Below are positions 23,212 through 34,632 of a stretch of DNA of 64,000 nt, one piece after another. Origin of the DNA: Phytophthora hibernalis (taxonomy: Eukaryota; Oomycota; Peronosporomycetes; Peronosporales; Peronosporaceae). The first letter of the stretch is position 1; the number at the start of each line of letters is the position of its first letter. Both the position numbers and the translations under genes were made by a program. The stretch spans positions 434,001 to 498,000 of the forward strand of contig JAAKBF010000255.1 in the NCBI GenBank assembly GCA_012656075.1, written 5' to 3'. The notes beneath the pieces are model-generated. The model was not told where the DNA came from, did no database searches, and saw only the letters and a program-made list of their open reading frames with translations.

Positions 23212-24696
23212 CTTCGCTTCAACGAGTTATCCAGCTGCCGACGATACGGAACCATCGACACTGCAACACCCACCCGGGTACAGACATCCATCCACCTGGA
23301 CGCCGCACCTGGCCGACTGCTCACGTGTACATGTAGAAGTGAATGAAAACGCTAAAACAATTTTTGACGGATGCCTCCCGTACGCACCACCAACTTGCTT
23401 GGATAGGCTCGGATAAGATCAGCACCTTTGCCCTCCAAAAGTGGCCACCAAGAACATTTACATTCACTGTAAATAATTAACATGCATGTACTTCTGGCTG
23501 CTACCCCAGCAACAGGGACCCACACAGCTCGCGATGCATGCTCTTGCCTTGCTTCGAGTGTCTTCCCCATTCCACAGCCAGCTGGTTCAGCCGAAGCTCG
23601 GTGCCTGAGCGAAGTCTCCGCAGATCCGGGATCTGGCCCAGCCCAGATCGGTGTATCCGCGCTTGAAGTGACATGCACCTGTACGAAACTTTGGTCCAAA
23701 GCGCTCTGGCAAAGCATCAGATGCATAAAATTTTACAACTCGGCCGCATAAGATATCGTCGATCAATTTCGTAAGCAGCGTCACCATCGCGATGACTTTT
23801 GTCTCCGTCACGGGCACGTCTGGTCCCCCTTGTGAAGCCGGTGTCCTTTGACTGGCCAGATGGCTACCTTCAGCCAGCGATCCGAGCTCCGGTTGCTTCG
23901 CCTCGTGGCCACGCAAGTCTCTAGTAGTGCTGGCCATCCAGCATGCTTGATTGATCGCTACCAGGAGCATGGTAATCGCTGCTCCAGGAGATATGGCTGC
24001 GTGCAGCGAGCCTCGTCCAGCTGCTCCGAGCACGAAGTTCGGCGGTGACCTCGCTTGGATGCAAAAGCGCCTTCCTCAAGTCTCTGCTGCTTGGGTGCGT
24101 GCAGCTCGCTCGCTGCTACATGAAAATCCATCCGACAGCTTCTTTCGGCGATCGCGCACAGTTCGCCTGCGCGGGCAACGATAACATTTGTGTTCAACAC
24201 GTCGAGCATCGGCCACCGACAATCCTGACGTGGTCCGTCCCCGCCCGCCTCTGTCTCGCCGACGGACAACGCTTCTGACCGCCGTTGACAGAACGTAGCG
24301 TCGCGACTGTCTGCGCGAAAGCGCTCGCTCTCTCGCTCTGGGTCACCCATGCATCACTGCGCCTGCCTGCGCGTAGAAGTTCTCTTGATAAGACCCGCTG
24401 TACGGTTCGCCATCCTGTCACATTGACCGTCGGCTGTGAAAATGCGCGGCCTCTGCGGTCGCGCGTGGCAAAATTGGTCAGCGTTACGCTAAACTAACCA
24501 AACACCAAGCAACCTCAGCAGAACTCACCATTGATGCGACACGATCGAACGAGTGCTCGCCTTCTGATGGACGTGGTACGCCACTCGACGCAGCGTCGAG
24601 CCGCAGAGCGCTTGGTTCAGCGAGCAGCCGTGTCAACGACCGGAAACTGTCACCAGTGGCGTCGAAAGCGGCTGGAAGCTGACACCCACTCGGAAA
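23212..24696 (-). repeat. Right arm of a large inverted repeat
   Basis: Reverse complement of the left arm (20969-22447). The outer boundary is sharp at 24696: bases after it do not pair with those before 20969, and no target-site duplication is visible. The arms plus spacer make a structure of about 3.73 kb, compatible with a foldback-type element, a segmental palindrome or a foldback assembly artefact. Divergence limited to the inner part speaks against a simple read-through artefact. Confidence 0.93.
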
Positions 24697-24900
24697 CCAT
24701 CTGCCGCGTCACGGTGTCAAGAGGCCGGTTTGTGCGCGGCAGGTGACTTGACTCCGCTCGTGGCTGCAGATCCGTTGTCCTGCCTTTCCAGTCGCTGGTG
24801 CCTGCTGTCAGCTCTCGACGAGAGAGAGCCATGGGCCCCTGTCCGCCGTGCCTTCTGGTCTGGAACCGCTTCATCCGCCCTCATGGCGAACGTAGTGTGA

Positions 24901-24931
24901 GCTCTGTTTCATTATTCATTTGGTCGCTTCG
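24901..24931 (+). promoter_or_regulatory. Possible oomycete initiator region
   Basis: The stretch GCTCTGTTTCATTATTCATT followed by TGGTCGC lies 35-60 bp upstream of the ATG of the RWP-RK gene at 24964. It resembles the known oomycete initiator (TCATT followed by pyrimidines). This is a motif match only. Confidence 0.35.
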
Positions 24932-24963
24932 AGGACACACAGGAACCAACCTCCTTGACGATC

Positions 24964-25803
24964 ATGTCCACGTTTTCCTCGATCCGATTGCCGCACCTGA
25001 CGACGACCGAGTCGTTCCAGATGCACCCCCAACAGTATCAATGCCAGGGCTTTGGTGGCATGCCGCACGCCTCCAACTACACGAACCCGGCACAGGAGCG
25101 CATGGCACTACCCCCACTCAATGTGCTACCGTCGCGTGTGTACGCGGGTTACGCGCAGAAGCCCATGTCGGCTCCGGTGGCCTCTCCGGCCGCAACGCTT
25201 TCGTCGCACCAACCTGCCCAGTCGCCGTCTAAGAAGCGTGTGCGTGCACTACCGAACGCGTCCAAGTCCATTACGCTGGACATGCTGCGACCTCACTTCG
25301 AGAAGCCGTTGGCCGAGGTGGCCAACATCTTTGGCATCTGCATGACGCTCATGAAGAAGATCTGCCGCAAGAACGGCGTGCCACGTTGGCCGCACCGTCA
25401 AATCCGCGGACTTCGCAAGAGCATCTGGTCCATCGAGAAAGCTCTGCGTTGCTGCGAGTCCGAGGCCCAACGCCGTTCGTACAACGACCACCTGCAGAAG
25501 CAGCGAGCCAAGTTGCTGACTATTCTCAAGGGACCTGCTAGTCCAAGCAGCAAGGCTGCTTTCGAGCAGGTGCTGTCGGAGCCGTGCTCTCCTATGGGCG
25601 AGTTGGCGACCCCCACTGCTACGGAGAAGGCGCAGAGCCCTGCGTCTCACTTACTGCCGGTGGTGTACTCGCAGTCACCACGCAACCTGTACCAGGCTCA
25701 ACAGCCTCAGGTGGGCAATGTGTCGCCCAAGCTGCCATCCATCGCTTCGTTGCTGATGAAGACGAACGAGGAGCAGCGTCTCAACTACCACTACCAGTTC
25801 TAA
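24964..25803 (+). CDS. RWP-RK domain transcription factor (copy 3, intact)
   Basis: Intact 279-residue protein. The frame is open a little further upstream, but the first ATG is at 24964. The N-terminus is Pro/Gln/Ser-rich, with a basic patch SKKRVR (about 89-94) as a likely nuclear signal. The RWP-RK domain covers about 101-152: SITLDMLRPHFEKPLAEVA, then CMTLMKKICRKNGV, then RWPHRQ, GLRKSIWSIEKAL. A helical segment follows (to about 180). The C-terminal tail has PKLPSIASLLMK, a short motif shared with the other two copies and possibly an interaction peptide. It sits 0.27 kb beyond the right arm of the large inverted repeat. Confidence 0.93.
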   Translation: MSTFSSIRLPHLTTTESFQMHPQQYQCQGFGGMPHASNYTNPAQERMALPPLNVLPSRVYAGYAQKPMSAPVASPAATLSSHQPAQSPSKKRVRALPNASKSITLDMLRPHFEKPLAEVANIFGICMTLMKKICRKNGVPRWPHRQIRGLRKSIWSIEKALRCCESEAQRRSYNDHLQKQRAKLLTILKGPASPSSKAAFEQVLSEPCSPMGELATPTATEKAQSPASHLLPVVYSQSPRNLYQAQQPQVGNVSPKLPSIASLLMKTNEEQRLNYHYQF

Positions 25804-26523
25804 CTGGTTGATGATTGTGTCTCCGTGTGAGTTCAAGTATGTGCCTTGTATGTGTTCCAGTGCCGTCAAGAGTAGTGTAGTTTGCAAATTAGCGTAGCTT
25901 TGTGTTAAGTGGACTGTAATGAGAATCAAAAGGATCGATTTATCCATAGCAACTTCAAACGAGAGTTCCTCCTTTATATACTCGGCTACTTTTGTCTTCG
26001 AGGACAAACTACGGCATTCGGATCTGAAAACAACAAAATGTTGCTACATGTGCAAGTACAGTCGTTAGTTCTCCCACTTTGCACACGACAGCGAGAACTA
26101 CTGGTAGTTGTTGAAAGAATTGCACTCGGTGATGTCAACCTTGAATACGATAATTCAAGTCGGATGAGGGGGGCAGAGCTGCTCATCAAACGTTTTCAGG
26201 ACAAAGAACTTGATTGTCCATCAGGCTGAAACTGAAGTGTAGTTAGCAAATTGAACAACGTCAACCAAGCCATCCAGAAAAATGAGTCATAGTACAGTTT
26301 ATTGCTTGGCTTAAGCATTTTCGTTCGCTTGGTGCAGCTCTGCGCGACACCGTATTACCCCGTGTGTCTATCGCAGTTCTCAAAAGCAATCTGCGCAACC
26401 AGCTTTCCTCGGCAAGCTCAACGTGAAGATGAGCCTGCAATAGATAAGTGGGATGGAAAGCTGAAATCGACCTGGCAGCAGCCAGGACTGGCAAGGGTCC
26501 CAGTCGCACGCCAACGCCTTCAT
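25804..26523. other. Intergenic between convergent genes
   Basis: It lies between the stop of RWP-RK copy 3 and the stop of the phytochelatin synthase gene. A plus-strand open frame (about 25909-26229) has no recognisable features. Confidence 0.45.
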
Positions 26524-27834
26524 CTAGTGCTGCGTCATCACAGCAGGGTCCGCCATGCGTCGAGCCGCCTCCACCGCCGACGAGCTGTAGCAGCACGGCT
26601 GCGGAGCTGGTGCCACGGGTGCAGCCGTCTGCTCGTCGCAGTGGATAAGTTGCTGCTTCAAGAGCGTCGGACCCGTAGCGTGCGCTCCCTCCTTCAAAAC
26701 CACAAGGCCGCGCGGCAAGTCCATCGACTGGTCCACACGTTGCATGGCCTCAAACACGCGCGAGAGTTTCACCCAGTGCGGAGGGTACTTGAATCTAGCC
26801 ACGTCCATCAGCAGCACCATGTCTCTCTCGGCATGGTAGCCTCCAATCGGCGAAAAATGGCCGTCTCCAGTCTGTCCAAGCACCTGACGACTGTAATTCA
26901 ACACCACAATCTCCGAGCTCGTGGAGCAGCTTTGCTTGACAATATCTCTGAACTGTTCCAGCGTAAACTCACTCGTAGCTCTATAGTCCTCGGTCTTCAC
27001 GCCGTTGCAGCGTGCAAGACAGATAAACTCCGACATGCTGATCCCCTTCTCTTTAGCCACACTGAGCGACGTGCAGCAATCAAACAACTCTTCACTGAAC
27101 CATCTCCAGGGTCCTTTCCAGAGTCTACCAGGGTCAATCTGCAGTGCATTTAAGCACATGGCAAGGGTGGCCAAGCCACAAAAAGCTGGCTCTGCTTGGG
27201 TGATGAACTGTTCTGCCAATGGGAAGTAGATCTGCATGAAGTTGGTGCTGCTGTTGATGGCGTCTGTAAAGAGCTTGCGGCCTTCTGGACTGGAGAAGGC
27301 GATGCAGTCCTGTGGCAAGTGTCTGCGATGGAAACTGCTCTGTACAGTAGTAGCTGTGGTTTGCTTGACCATCTCGTGCATCTTGTCGTGGTCGCTCTGC
27401 TGGTTGCTGCGCTGTCTCTTTTCTGCGAGTTGCAGCGCCTCCTTCTCCTGTTGCTCCTTCTCGCGCTTGGTCTTGCAGCCGCACTCCATGTCCATAGGAA
27501 GGTCACACTCGGAAGCGGTCACTGTAACTGCGGGTCTCTTGGCTATTGGGATTCTGCGGAACGGTTTGTGGAGAGGCGGAATGAGTCCGGAGCGGGTTGG
27601 TGTAAGGTTGGTGTGTACAACCCGCGGATGGAAACGGGTTGATTGCGGAATGGGTTCGTGAACATGACCCGTCGGCGGCGACGACGTCACGCGGACGGTG
27701 CTGTGGCGGTGGTGTGGGGCACTGGCTTGGGTCTTGACGACGGATGTGGGCAGCTGCTTGTCTTCGCGCAGGAAGAGCTTCCAGTGGGTCGTGGGCGCGA
27801 AGCGGGTCGGCAGTTCGCGGGTCCGGGCCCACAT
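26524..27834 (-). CDS. PCS: Phytochelatin synthase (glutathione gamma-glutamylcysteinyltransferase)
   Basis: Makes phytochelatins from glutathione for heavy-metal detoxification (EC 2.3.2.15) and belongs to the papain-like phytochelatin family. Counted from the ATG at 27834, the catalytic triad is visible: Cys219 in QAEPAFCGLATLAMCLNAL, His326 in TGDGHFSPIGGYH, Asp344 in MVLLMDVARF. Spacing is 107 and 18 residues, against 106 and 18 in the Arabidopsis enzyme (C56, H162, D180). The N-terminus is long (Cys at about 219 instead of 56), Pro/Arg-rich and then charged, so a later start near 27495 (MDMECGC) is possible. The open frame also extends upstream to 27882 without an ATG. The C-terminus ends about 90 residues after the catalytic Asp, so the Cys-rich regulatory half of plant enzymes is largely absent. 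The frame is intact. Confidence 0.93.
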   Translation of the reverse strand: MWARTRELPTRFAPTTHWKLFLREDKQLPTSVVKTQASAPHHRHSTVRVTSSPPTGHVHEPIPQSTRFHPRVVHTNLTPTRSGLIPPLHKPFRRIPIAKRPAVTVTASECDLPMDMECGCKTKREKEQQEKEALQLAEKRQRSNQQSDHDKMHEMVKQTTATTVQSSFHRRHLPQDCIAFSSPEGRKLFTDAINSSTNFMQIYFPLAEQFITQAEPAFCGLATLAMCLNALQIDPGRLWKGPWRWFSEELFDCCTSLSVAKEKGISMSEFICLARCNGVKTEDYRATSEFTLEQFRDIVKQSCSTSSEIVVLNYSRQVLGQTGDGHFSPIGGYHAERDMVLLMDVARFKYPPHWVKLSRVFEAMQRVDQSMDLPRGLVVLKEGAHATGPTLLKQQLIHCDEQTAAPVAPAPQPCCYSSSAVEAARRMADPAVMTQH

Positions 27835-30099
27835 GGGTTTCTGGGCTTTAAATACGCGGGTTTCTGTGGCTGACGTCCTCAAACTGGTGCCTGAGACGGA
27901 AGAAGTTCTGAGCTGGTGCTGCTTTGCCTACAAATAGCCGAATGCCAAGTGACCGATCGATGGCTTGGGCAGGAATGGCGAGAAAACACGTACGAGGCGG
28001 GAGATGCGGCGATTGGTGGCGGGAGTGGACCTATTTTTGAAGGTACCTAATTATGACTTGGTGTTTGTATCGGATTTAGGTATGGACTCAAATGTCGCCT
28101 GTCGAGAAATGATCGGCCTCAAGTGCAGAGACGGCCGCATGGGCTTACAAAGAGCAAGTGAAGTGACGACTTCAAGCGATACTAGACTGGAGAAATACTG
28201 GAGCGCCCAGGTCTTTGTCGGTAAACACGTGGACGACCAGTGCTAGGCGTGGGCCAATGGCAGGCTGCTGTTCGACCGAGGCACGCGTCCACGCACAGCA
28301 TTGGGCCAGGGTGCAGGCCAACGCGCTTCCAGCAGACGTGAGCCCGTGGACACACGCTGCCTTTCGCCAAGAGCAGCCACGCAGATGGATCTTGCGCTCT
28401 GCTGTTCGCCGACGGCGAGTCGCTGTATGCACTGAAAGAGTTTACTTCTGTAGTCAAGATCGAGGGTGTATTCAAGGAAACTGATGTACGACACACCACA
28501 CAACTTCAACTTGAAGAAGACCTTCATTTTGCGTTTTGCGCAGTAGGGCGGAGGCATCTTGTGGGCTACGAGATTTTCGTTGAATCTGCCCATGGATGGT
28601 ACGTGGCTGCACAGTGCGTGGATAATATCCTGCGCCTATTGGCTTGGTAGTCAGCACCGAGTGAAGTACATTGACAGTTTGAATTTGAAATGGTGTTGCG
28701 ATGAGTTGTGACCCCCTGGTGACATGTATCACCTACGGAGACGCCTTCATGGTCGCTACACTGGACAAGTATAACGATGGAATTATCCTAGAATTTATTG
28801 CTGGTGGCAAACGACGTGATCGAGCATACTCGTCTCGTGAAATATTATGATGTGGAACTTAACGAAGCCGTCTTCTTTACAAGGCTGACGACGTCTCGCC
28901 TCGATGAAGGAAAGCCTGGTGCACGAAGGTTTTACACAAAAATCTGGATCCCAGCCGTGCACATTGAATCAATGAAACCTGTCCAAGTTGGTGGCAGGGA
29001 CGTAGTGCGGGTGTAAGTTGGTGGCAGGGACGTAGTGCGGGTGTAAGACTCTGTGAGAAGCAAGCGAACAGATGAAGATGCACTCACTTCCTGTTAGACA
29101 GCTCAGCGCGGCCAAGGAGTAAGACACCAAAATAGTGCTACCAAGCTACGACTGTACGCTGAAAGGCGCAGCGACATTGTGAAGCAGAGGTGACCACGAG
29201 GTCGAAGAGCGTAGAAATGGTCATTTTTTACCTTTCAGGATCCGACCCTCGCAACGCAGCAGCTATTCAGCATGGGCATGACGATGCAGCCCTAAACGGA
29301 ATCGATCAGCGCGTCGACGTTGCAAGTTTTGGTTGTTGTTACGCCTTTATGCTGATCTTGCCGCTAAGAAAGCTGATGAGCGCAGCGGAACCGACGCACA
29401 GGGCTAGCACCAGACGCTTGACCACCATGATCTTGACAGGTACTAGTATCACCCCCTTCGTCTCTTTCCAGCTGCTATAATTTTTTGTAGTGATCAGCAA
29501 ATATATTGAGACGCAGAGAGTTGCGAAAGTGTTGTTGTTTACTCTTTGGACCTATTTTGCTGGCAATGTTGCAAAAATCTGGTGCAGGTCAGCCGATTCA
29601 GCTGTGGTCATGGCGCAAGGACGATATCTAGGATGTTTCATCTGAGTAAAATCAAAGGACTTTCAAAGTATCTCAACTGAAAAACAAAACATGACAAACA
29701 CAAATGAAACTTTATGCTGTAGTATGTTGCCACGAATTGTAACTAGGGCTTAAACTAGCGTGTTGTTTGCTGCTGATACGCTGAGTAACATCCATCTCAC
29801 GTGTTGAACAGAGCGACAGCTCGTCAACGAGTCTACCAAATCGACTTGAATCAGTGCAAGGTGTCCAATCTGGACTTCAGGCCCCAGATCAAAGAGAGCC
29901 CCCTCATGGAGTCTTCCTGCATGACCGACTAACAAATACTACGACTGATGAGTTTCTGCAGTGCCGAGTTGTGCAACTCTAGCACCGAAATGCGACTAGC
30001 GAAGTGTTGGCACCACTTGAATCCATAGCTAAAGGTTATCTATTCAACTTCTTCCGCGTATATGTACAGTCTTCTTACTACTGCAACATGAATGACAAA
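27835..30099. other. Long intergenic stretch
   Basis: Open frames of 60-118 codons on both strands have no recognised domain. The only clear structure is the 30-bp tandem duplication listed separately. Upstream signals of the minus-strand phytochelatin synthase gene should lie near 27840-28000, but none was identified. Confidence 0.4.
28985..29044. repeat. Perfect 30-bp tandem duplication
   Basis: A 30-bp unit beginning AAGTTGGTGGCAGGGACGTA occurs twice head to tail, followed by AAG of a third copy. It lies in apparently non-coding sequence. Confidence 0.9.
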
Positions 30100-31457
30100 C
30101 TACAACGACACACTTTCTCCAGCCTCCTCCTCGCCAGTCTGAACTTCATGAAGCTGGCACAGCGTCCCTCGTCGAACCGCTCGCGAGCATCCATGGTGTT
30201 CGCAGCGTTTGCCACCTCCATGCGAGATGCAGAAGCCATTGCCTCGATCTTTCTTCTCGCACGAGCCGAACTGACACTTCCGGATCCCTCCGTGCACGTA
30301 GCAACGGCCTTTACGCTGTTGTCCGCGGGTGCAACCCGGGAATTCACAGCGTTTTCCACCTCCGTGAGCTCGACAGAAACCTCCACCTTGCGAGCTTCTA
30401 GTGCAACCACCCGGTCCATTGAACTGACATCTTGCACCTCCTCCGTGAGCTTTACAGCGGCTATTGGACTGAGCTCGTCTGGTACAATCAGTTTCAATGC
30501 ACTTCTTGCCCTTGGTGACCTTACCATTGACCTTGCAACTGTTTTCTTGACTCACAGGTGAAGCTGAGGTCCGAGCAGCTTTAGCTTTTGGTTGAGTTAC
30601 GTCGTTCCTGCTGGATCTGGGACGCTTGGTTCTAGAACCTATCGTGTCTAAATCCGCCGACACAATAAGTTCCTTGACGAGAGAAGCTGGAGGTGAAATG
30701 GTCAATGAGAACGGAGGTCTCTCCACCGACGTCTTGATAGCGTCTAGAGGTTTCATACTGGAACGTTTCCTGTCTTGAGCACTTGGAGATGTAGAAATCC
30801 ACAGTGGAGACGGATGTTGAGTTGTCATTGGAGGTTGGAACATATCCACAGCTCCTGGACTTGGTTGTTGCAGCATAATATTATTGGAAGCCATTGCAGC
30901 ACTGGACATGGCCAACATCTGCTTCATAGTGTGCACTCGTTGGAAGTTATTCCCTCCAGGCGTTGATACATCGTCCTGCATCCAGGATGGAGACTGGAAG
31001 CTCAGTATCCATTATAGTAGCCTGGAAATACCGGTATCATACTCGTGTCCTGGATGTAGCCATCTCGATTAATCGTCGTGTCGTTGTAGAAAGTGTCTCT
31101 GGAGAGCTCCAAGGGCTCTAAAGTCGGCGGCTTGACCTCCTTTTGAAGCCGTGGAAGTCGGCGAAGTCCTGGTCACTCAACATCTGGCTCACCATATCGT
31201 CCTCATTGAGTCGCACGAAGAGCTCGGAGGTCGGTGGTTGGTACGGCGTCTGCAGTTGAGAGAGGGCAATACCCCGCCCAATAGCGAGTTGGGGGTGGAG
31301 GGACGGAGTGGTTACTGCCAGGAGGCGTGCACACATTGCCGCACTCTGCCATTAGAGCTTTGACTCTACCGCATGACGGCGGGGGTGACGGGAAGAGACT
31401 CGAGGCCGACCGCATCTCGGGCGCGAACAGCGATTCCACAAATGCCACCTCGTCCAT
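30100..31457 (-). CDS. WRKY19-like Cys/His-repeat protein (copy 1, several frame breaks)
   Basis: Putative nuclear regulator of about 450 codons. The ATG at 31457 opens a region with FVESLFAPE, then LNEDDMVSQMLSDQDFADF, an acidic hydrophobic segment that could be an activation or interaction region. The C-terminal third holds at least five repeats of a Cys/His module of the form C-x4-C-x8-C-x-H-G-G, for example CIETDCTRRAQSNSRCKAHG and CQFGSCEKKDRGNGFCISHG. Oomycete proteins with this array are often named WRKY transcription factor 19-like, although no WRKYGQK box is present. Frame changes lie near 31280, 31140 and 31010; the last two fit one missing base in an A- or G-run. The part from the ATG at 30981 to the stop at 30100 is uninterrupted (293 codons). 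DNA binding is inferred from the module. Confidence 0.8.
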
Positions 31458-33924
31458 GGCTCGACCCGAAGTAGAGAAGCTCTTGGGGATGGATGCACAC
31501 CTGCGTCCGTTGCGTGTTGAAGTTGCTCGAAAAAGTCACAGCTACATCGAATTTTACACGGCGAGTTAGTATGGAAACGAGCAGACGCGGCGGTTAAAGG
31601 TCGCTGCGAAAAACCCGAACCTGATTTCCCAGTGAGTCCGCCCTTGGCTTGCGGCAGAGAATGGAGAATGTAGTGGCAGCTCTGGTTGCTGATGCTGCAA
31701 GTCTTGAAGACTTCGGAGAAGGAAAATTGACCGAGTTACTTGCGGGTGGAGGTGGTAAACTGAGCTCCACGGGCTTAGCTGAAGCCTCGAGAAGGCCGCA
31801 ACCTGGATTTAGTGGGCGCGAGAATGAACCAGAACGTCGAGCCATCTGGACCGAGGCACATGGCACGGCGAAACTCGTTGCCCTGCCCGCAATGCGAGTG
31901 CTGGTGGCTACAGTATTCAAAGGTAGCTAGCTGCGTAGGTCAACCTTTTAAAGTTAAAACTTGAAAGGTTGCCACAATGTTATGCTTGCGCGACGCTTCA
32001 CGATCAGAGGCAACTTGGACATGCAGACTGCATTGCATTACAGTGCAATTTGCAGCGCACCGAGGAGTTCTTTTACCGTGGAGGTGCTGGCGCTATTGCT
32101 TGGCTGAGGAGAACGCGGCATCTGTCGACGACATCTGCGTATATCGCCAGCGGGTCTGAACTGCTCAGCCTGACGACCACCAAGGCGAGTGCTTACCAGT
32201 CCAGCTGACCACACCGCATGCTTTAGAGCCGAGGGAGCCGTAAATCAGCGAGCACGTATACAGAGGCGTCTATCCGGCAACGTATACATGATCAGGTTCG
32301 TGTATACTGCTGCGTGGCTGAAGGCATGAAGCCAGCAATGAGTTCTTGTTTGTAGCCTGGCTGGAAGCACTGAGTTACGTCGAAAGCCTCGCTGTAGGGG
32401 GTAAACATTGATCTCAATGGCAAGGTACATGTAGTTGCCCTTGCATCAACGGTTACCTCGTCCTGCAGACGTCTATGATATGAGTTTCAAGCAATTTTCA
32501 AGCGTGGGATCGCTCGTCATAAGCGAACACTGCAATGCAGGGTGCACTCGTTGCAACCTACGCTTTTAGCCGCGGGAGAGCTCTAGGATAGCACAACGCG
32601 GATATCGATCACTATAATCATCTTGGTGAGGCTTTCGCGCGTCAACAACGTCAAGCAGGACTGGCAACACGCCGGAGGAAGGCTTCGAAGTGACCCTCGC
32701 ACGGTTGCGGCATCCAGACGCTACGCTGCCAGAATGAGTCCAGCAGCACCATGCTACGTTGGAATTTCAAGGCCAGTTCCTCTCCTCGAGCGCTTCAACA
32801 TGACACCGACTGCAATGGATATTCCAAGACACATCTTCCTGCAAGTGACTTTGCTATTATATAATACGGATGTCGTCGTCTTGACGCCGACTTCGCACGA
32901 ATCTCCTCATCCCGCCGTGGATCCTGTGTCCGCAGGCGTTCAACTTGAATGACTGCAGTCGCAACTTGCGTAGCGGCGGCCCGGCGCAGCGTTCGCTCGT
33001 GTTTAGATGGGCGAAAGACACGATCCCCATCGTGTAGCCGTGCTCGCGGCGTTAGTGCCAGGTCCATGAAGCAAGCTGTCACTGCGGCGAACATAGTGTC
33101 AGCATGGCTTCCAGACAACGACATCTTCTTGCCGCCAAAACAACGTCGACTCGACATACATGTACCAATACGACGTTGTCAAGGACCTCGTTTGACTGGC
33201 GTGGGTCCGTAGTCAGCCAAATACATGTAAAAGCATTCGACGACAGCCACCCTGGATATTACGAAGTATTATTTTGCTGGCGACTTGCACTAAGTCTGAC
33301 ACGAAGGATAGGATACCATCTCAGTTCTTATTTGAACTTTCTAGGCGACGAAGGCTAGCGTGGTGTTTGCACCATCCCCGTTTGCGCTGTGACATCAAGT
33401 TGGGCTGTTTGGTCGCGTAAGACCGTGTTGGGCGATATTGAGCTTGAGTCTCGAGTTGGTGCGCGTTGTCGCTGGTTTATAAATTAAAATTCTTGTTGCC
33501 TCGCAGTGCGAACGAGGTCTTGCACAGCTTGATTGCAGTTAATTTTTTGCCTGTCCCTTACCATGCAGATGCTAGCAATTGTTGTGTAAGTAATTCCCGC
33601 TTGTTGACCGTTCAACGATTTTGCGCGGGGCACGTCATGTTGCGCTCCTTGTTGCTTCCCGTCGTTTTGCACAGGTTTTCGCCATGCGGAGCCATCCCGT
33701 CATACACTGTACCGTAGTTTCAATGTTCGTGTTTGGCCTCAGAAGACTCAAGCCGAGCCGGTCGCTTGAGTTCGGCCGCGCACTGGGCACTGCGCATCCG
33801 GCGTAGGTTGAACATGTTCTTCCTGGAAAAGAAAGATTCACAGCTAAATAGGTGAGCGCGCAAGAAGCTTTGTTTTGGCCTTCCAACGCGTATTTCTCCA
33901 GACAACTTGTAAACTCAAGATAAG
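31458..33924. other. Long intergenic stretch
   Basis: Several medium open frames (93 codons at 31649-31930 plus, 120 codons at 32795-33157 minus and others) have no family similarity that I recognise and overlap each other on opposite strands. Upstream region of both WRKY19-like genes. Nothing else is supported. Confidence 0.4.
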
Positions 33925-34346
33925 ATGCACCTGCGCATGGACAGCCCGCGCGCTGTCGCTCCTTTCCGTAGCAATGCGCACTTCGGATCAAGTGCAAATG
34001 CCGCAGGATCACGCGGTGGACGCATGACGCGACCTCACCTCACTAAAAACCCGGCACATTTATTAGCATACAAACACCAAATGCTCGGCCGAACGGTAAA
34101 CCCGCACATGTATTACGATTCGAACATGTATTACGATTCGCAGGGTTCGCAATGCCACAACAACAGCTAAAAGCAGTAAAACAACCCCAGCGAAAGCGTA
34201 CAGACACCTCTGCCGACTTCCTTGGGTCCAGTTTCGCACTCAACGGATCATTCACGCCCCTGGGTACCAACGCCCGGCCTCTGTGTAACTCGCACATGTT
34301 GGGCCGCGCAGGTGCGGCTCACCAACCGGTAGCCTGGCATTTGTGA
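33925..34346 (+). CDS. Possible small hypothetical protein (one frame break)
   Basis: The ATG at 33925 opens a frame that contains a short duplicated peptide MYYDS (a 17-bp tandem duplication at about 34107-34140). It then continues in the next frame (PQQQLKAVKQPQRKRTDTSA) after one missing T near 34146, ending at 34346. About 140 codons in all, with a basic middle. No domain is recognised. It could equally be upstream sequence of the following WRKY19-like gene. Confidence 0.3.
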
Positions 34347-34632
34347 ATTCCTCGGCCGGAAAAAGCACATTGAGTGCCTCCATCTGCTCACGGAGACAGC
34401 GACCGGGCGTACGCAGTGTGAGCAACTGTCTGGGCCCATCGTCCCCCGTCCGCCGTACAGCAGCAGCACAGCTCAGTCATCTCGGCTTGCGGTCACACAC
34501 ACTCAAACCCAGCCGACGAGTCCGTCGAGCGTGCATTTCCAAATCCGGCGAGCGCTCCGCACGACAGATTACCAAAGTCCCCAACGTTTTGCTCTCGAGC
34601 ATTCGTACAACACAGCCCTTCAGCCCCACAGC

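Noticed and set aside
21315..24350. Mirror-image open frames of 66-148 codons in both arms of the large palindrome as genes
   Set aside because: They overlap on both strands, have no domain and exist twice only because the DNA is duplicated. They are treated as repeat sequence.
26302..27153. 283-codon plus-strand open frame antisense to phytochelatin synthase
   Set aside because: The minus strand has the catalytic triad and family motifs. The plus-strand product is Arg/His-rich and has no domain.
28985..29044. CRISPR-like repeat
   Set aside because: Two adjacent units without spacers in a eukaryotic genome; this is a simple tandem duplication.
32623..33157. Overlapping open frames of 109 and 120 codons on opposite strands
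   Set aside because: Neither shows a family pattern, and both look like chance frames in non-coding DNA.
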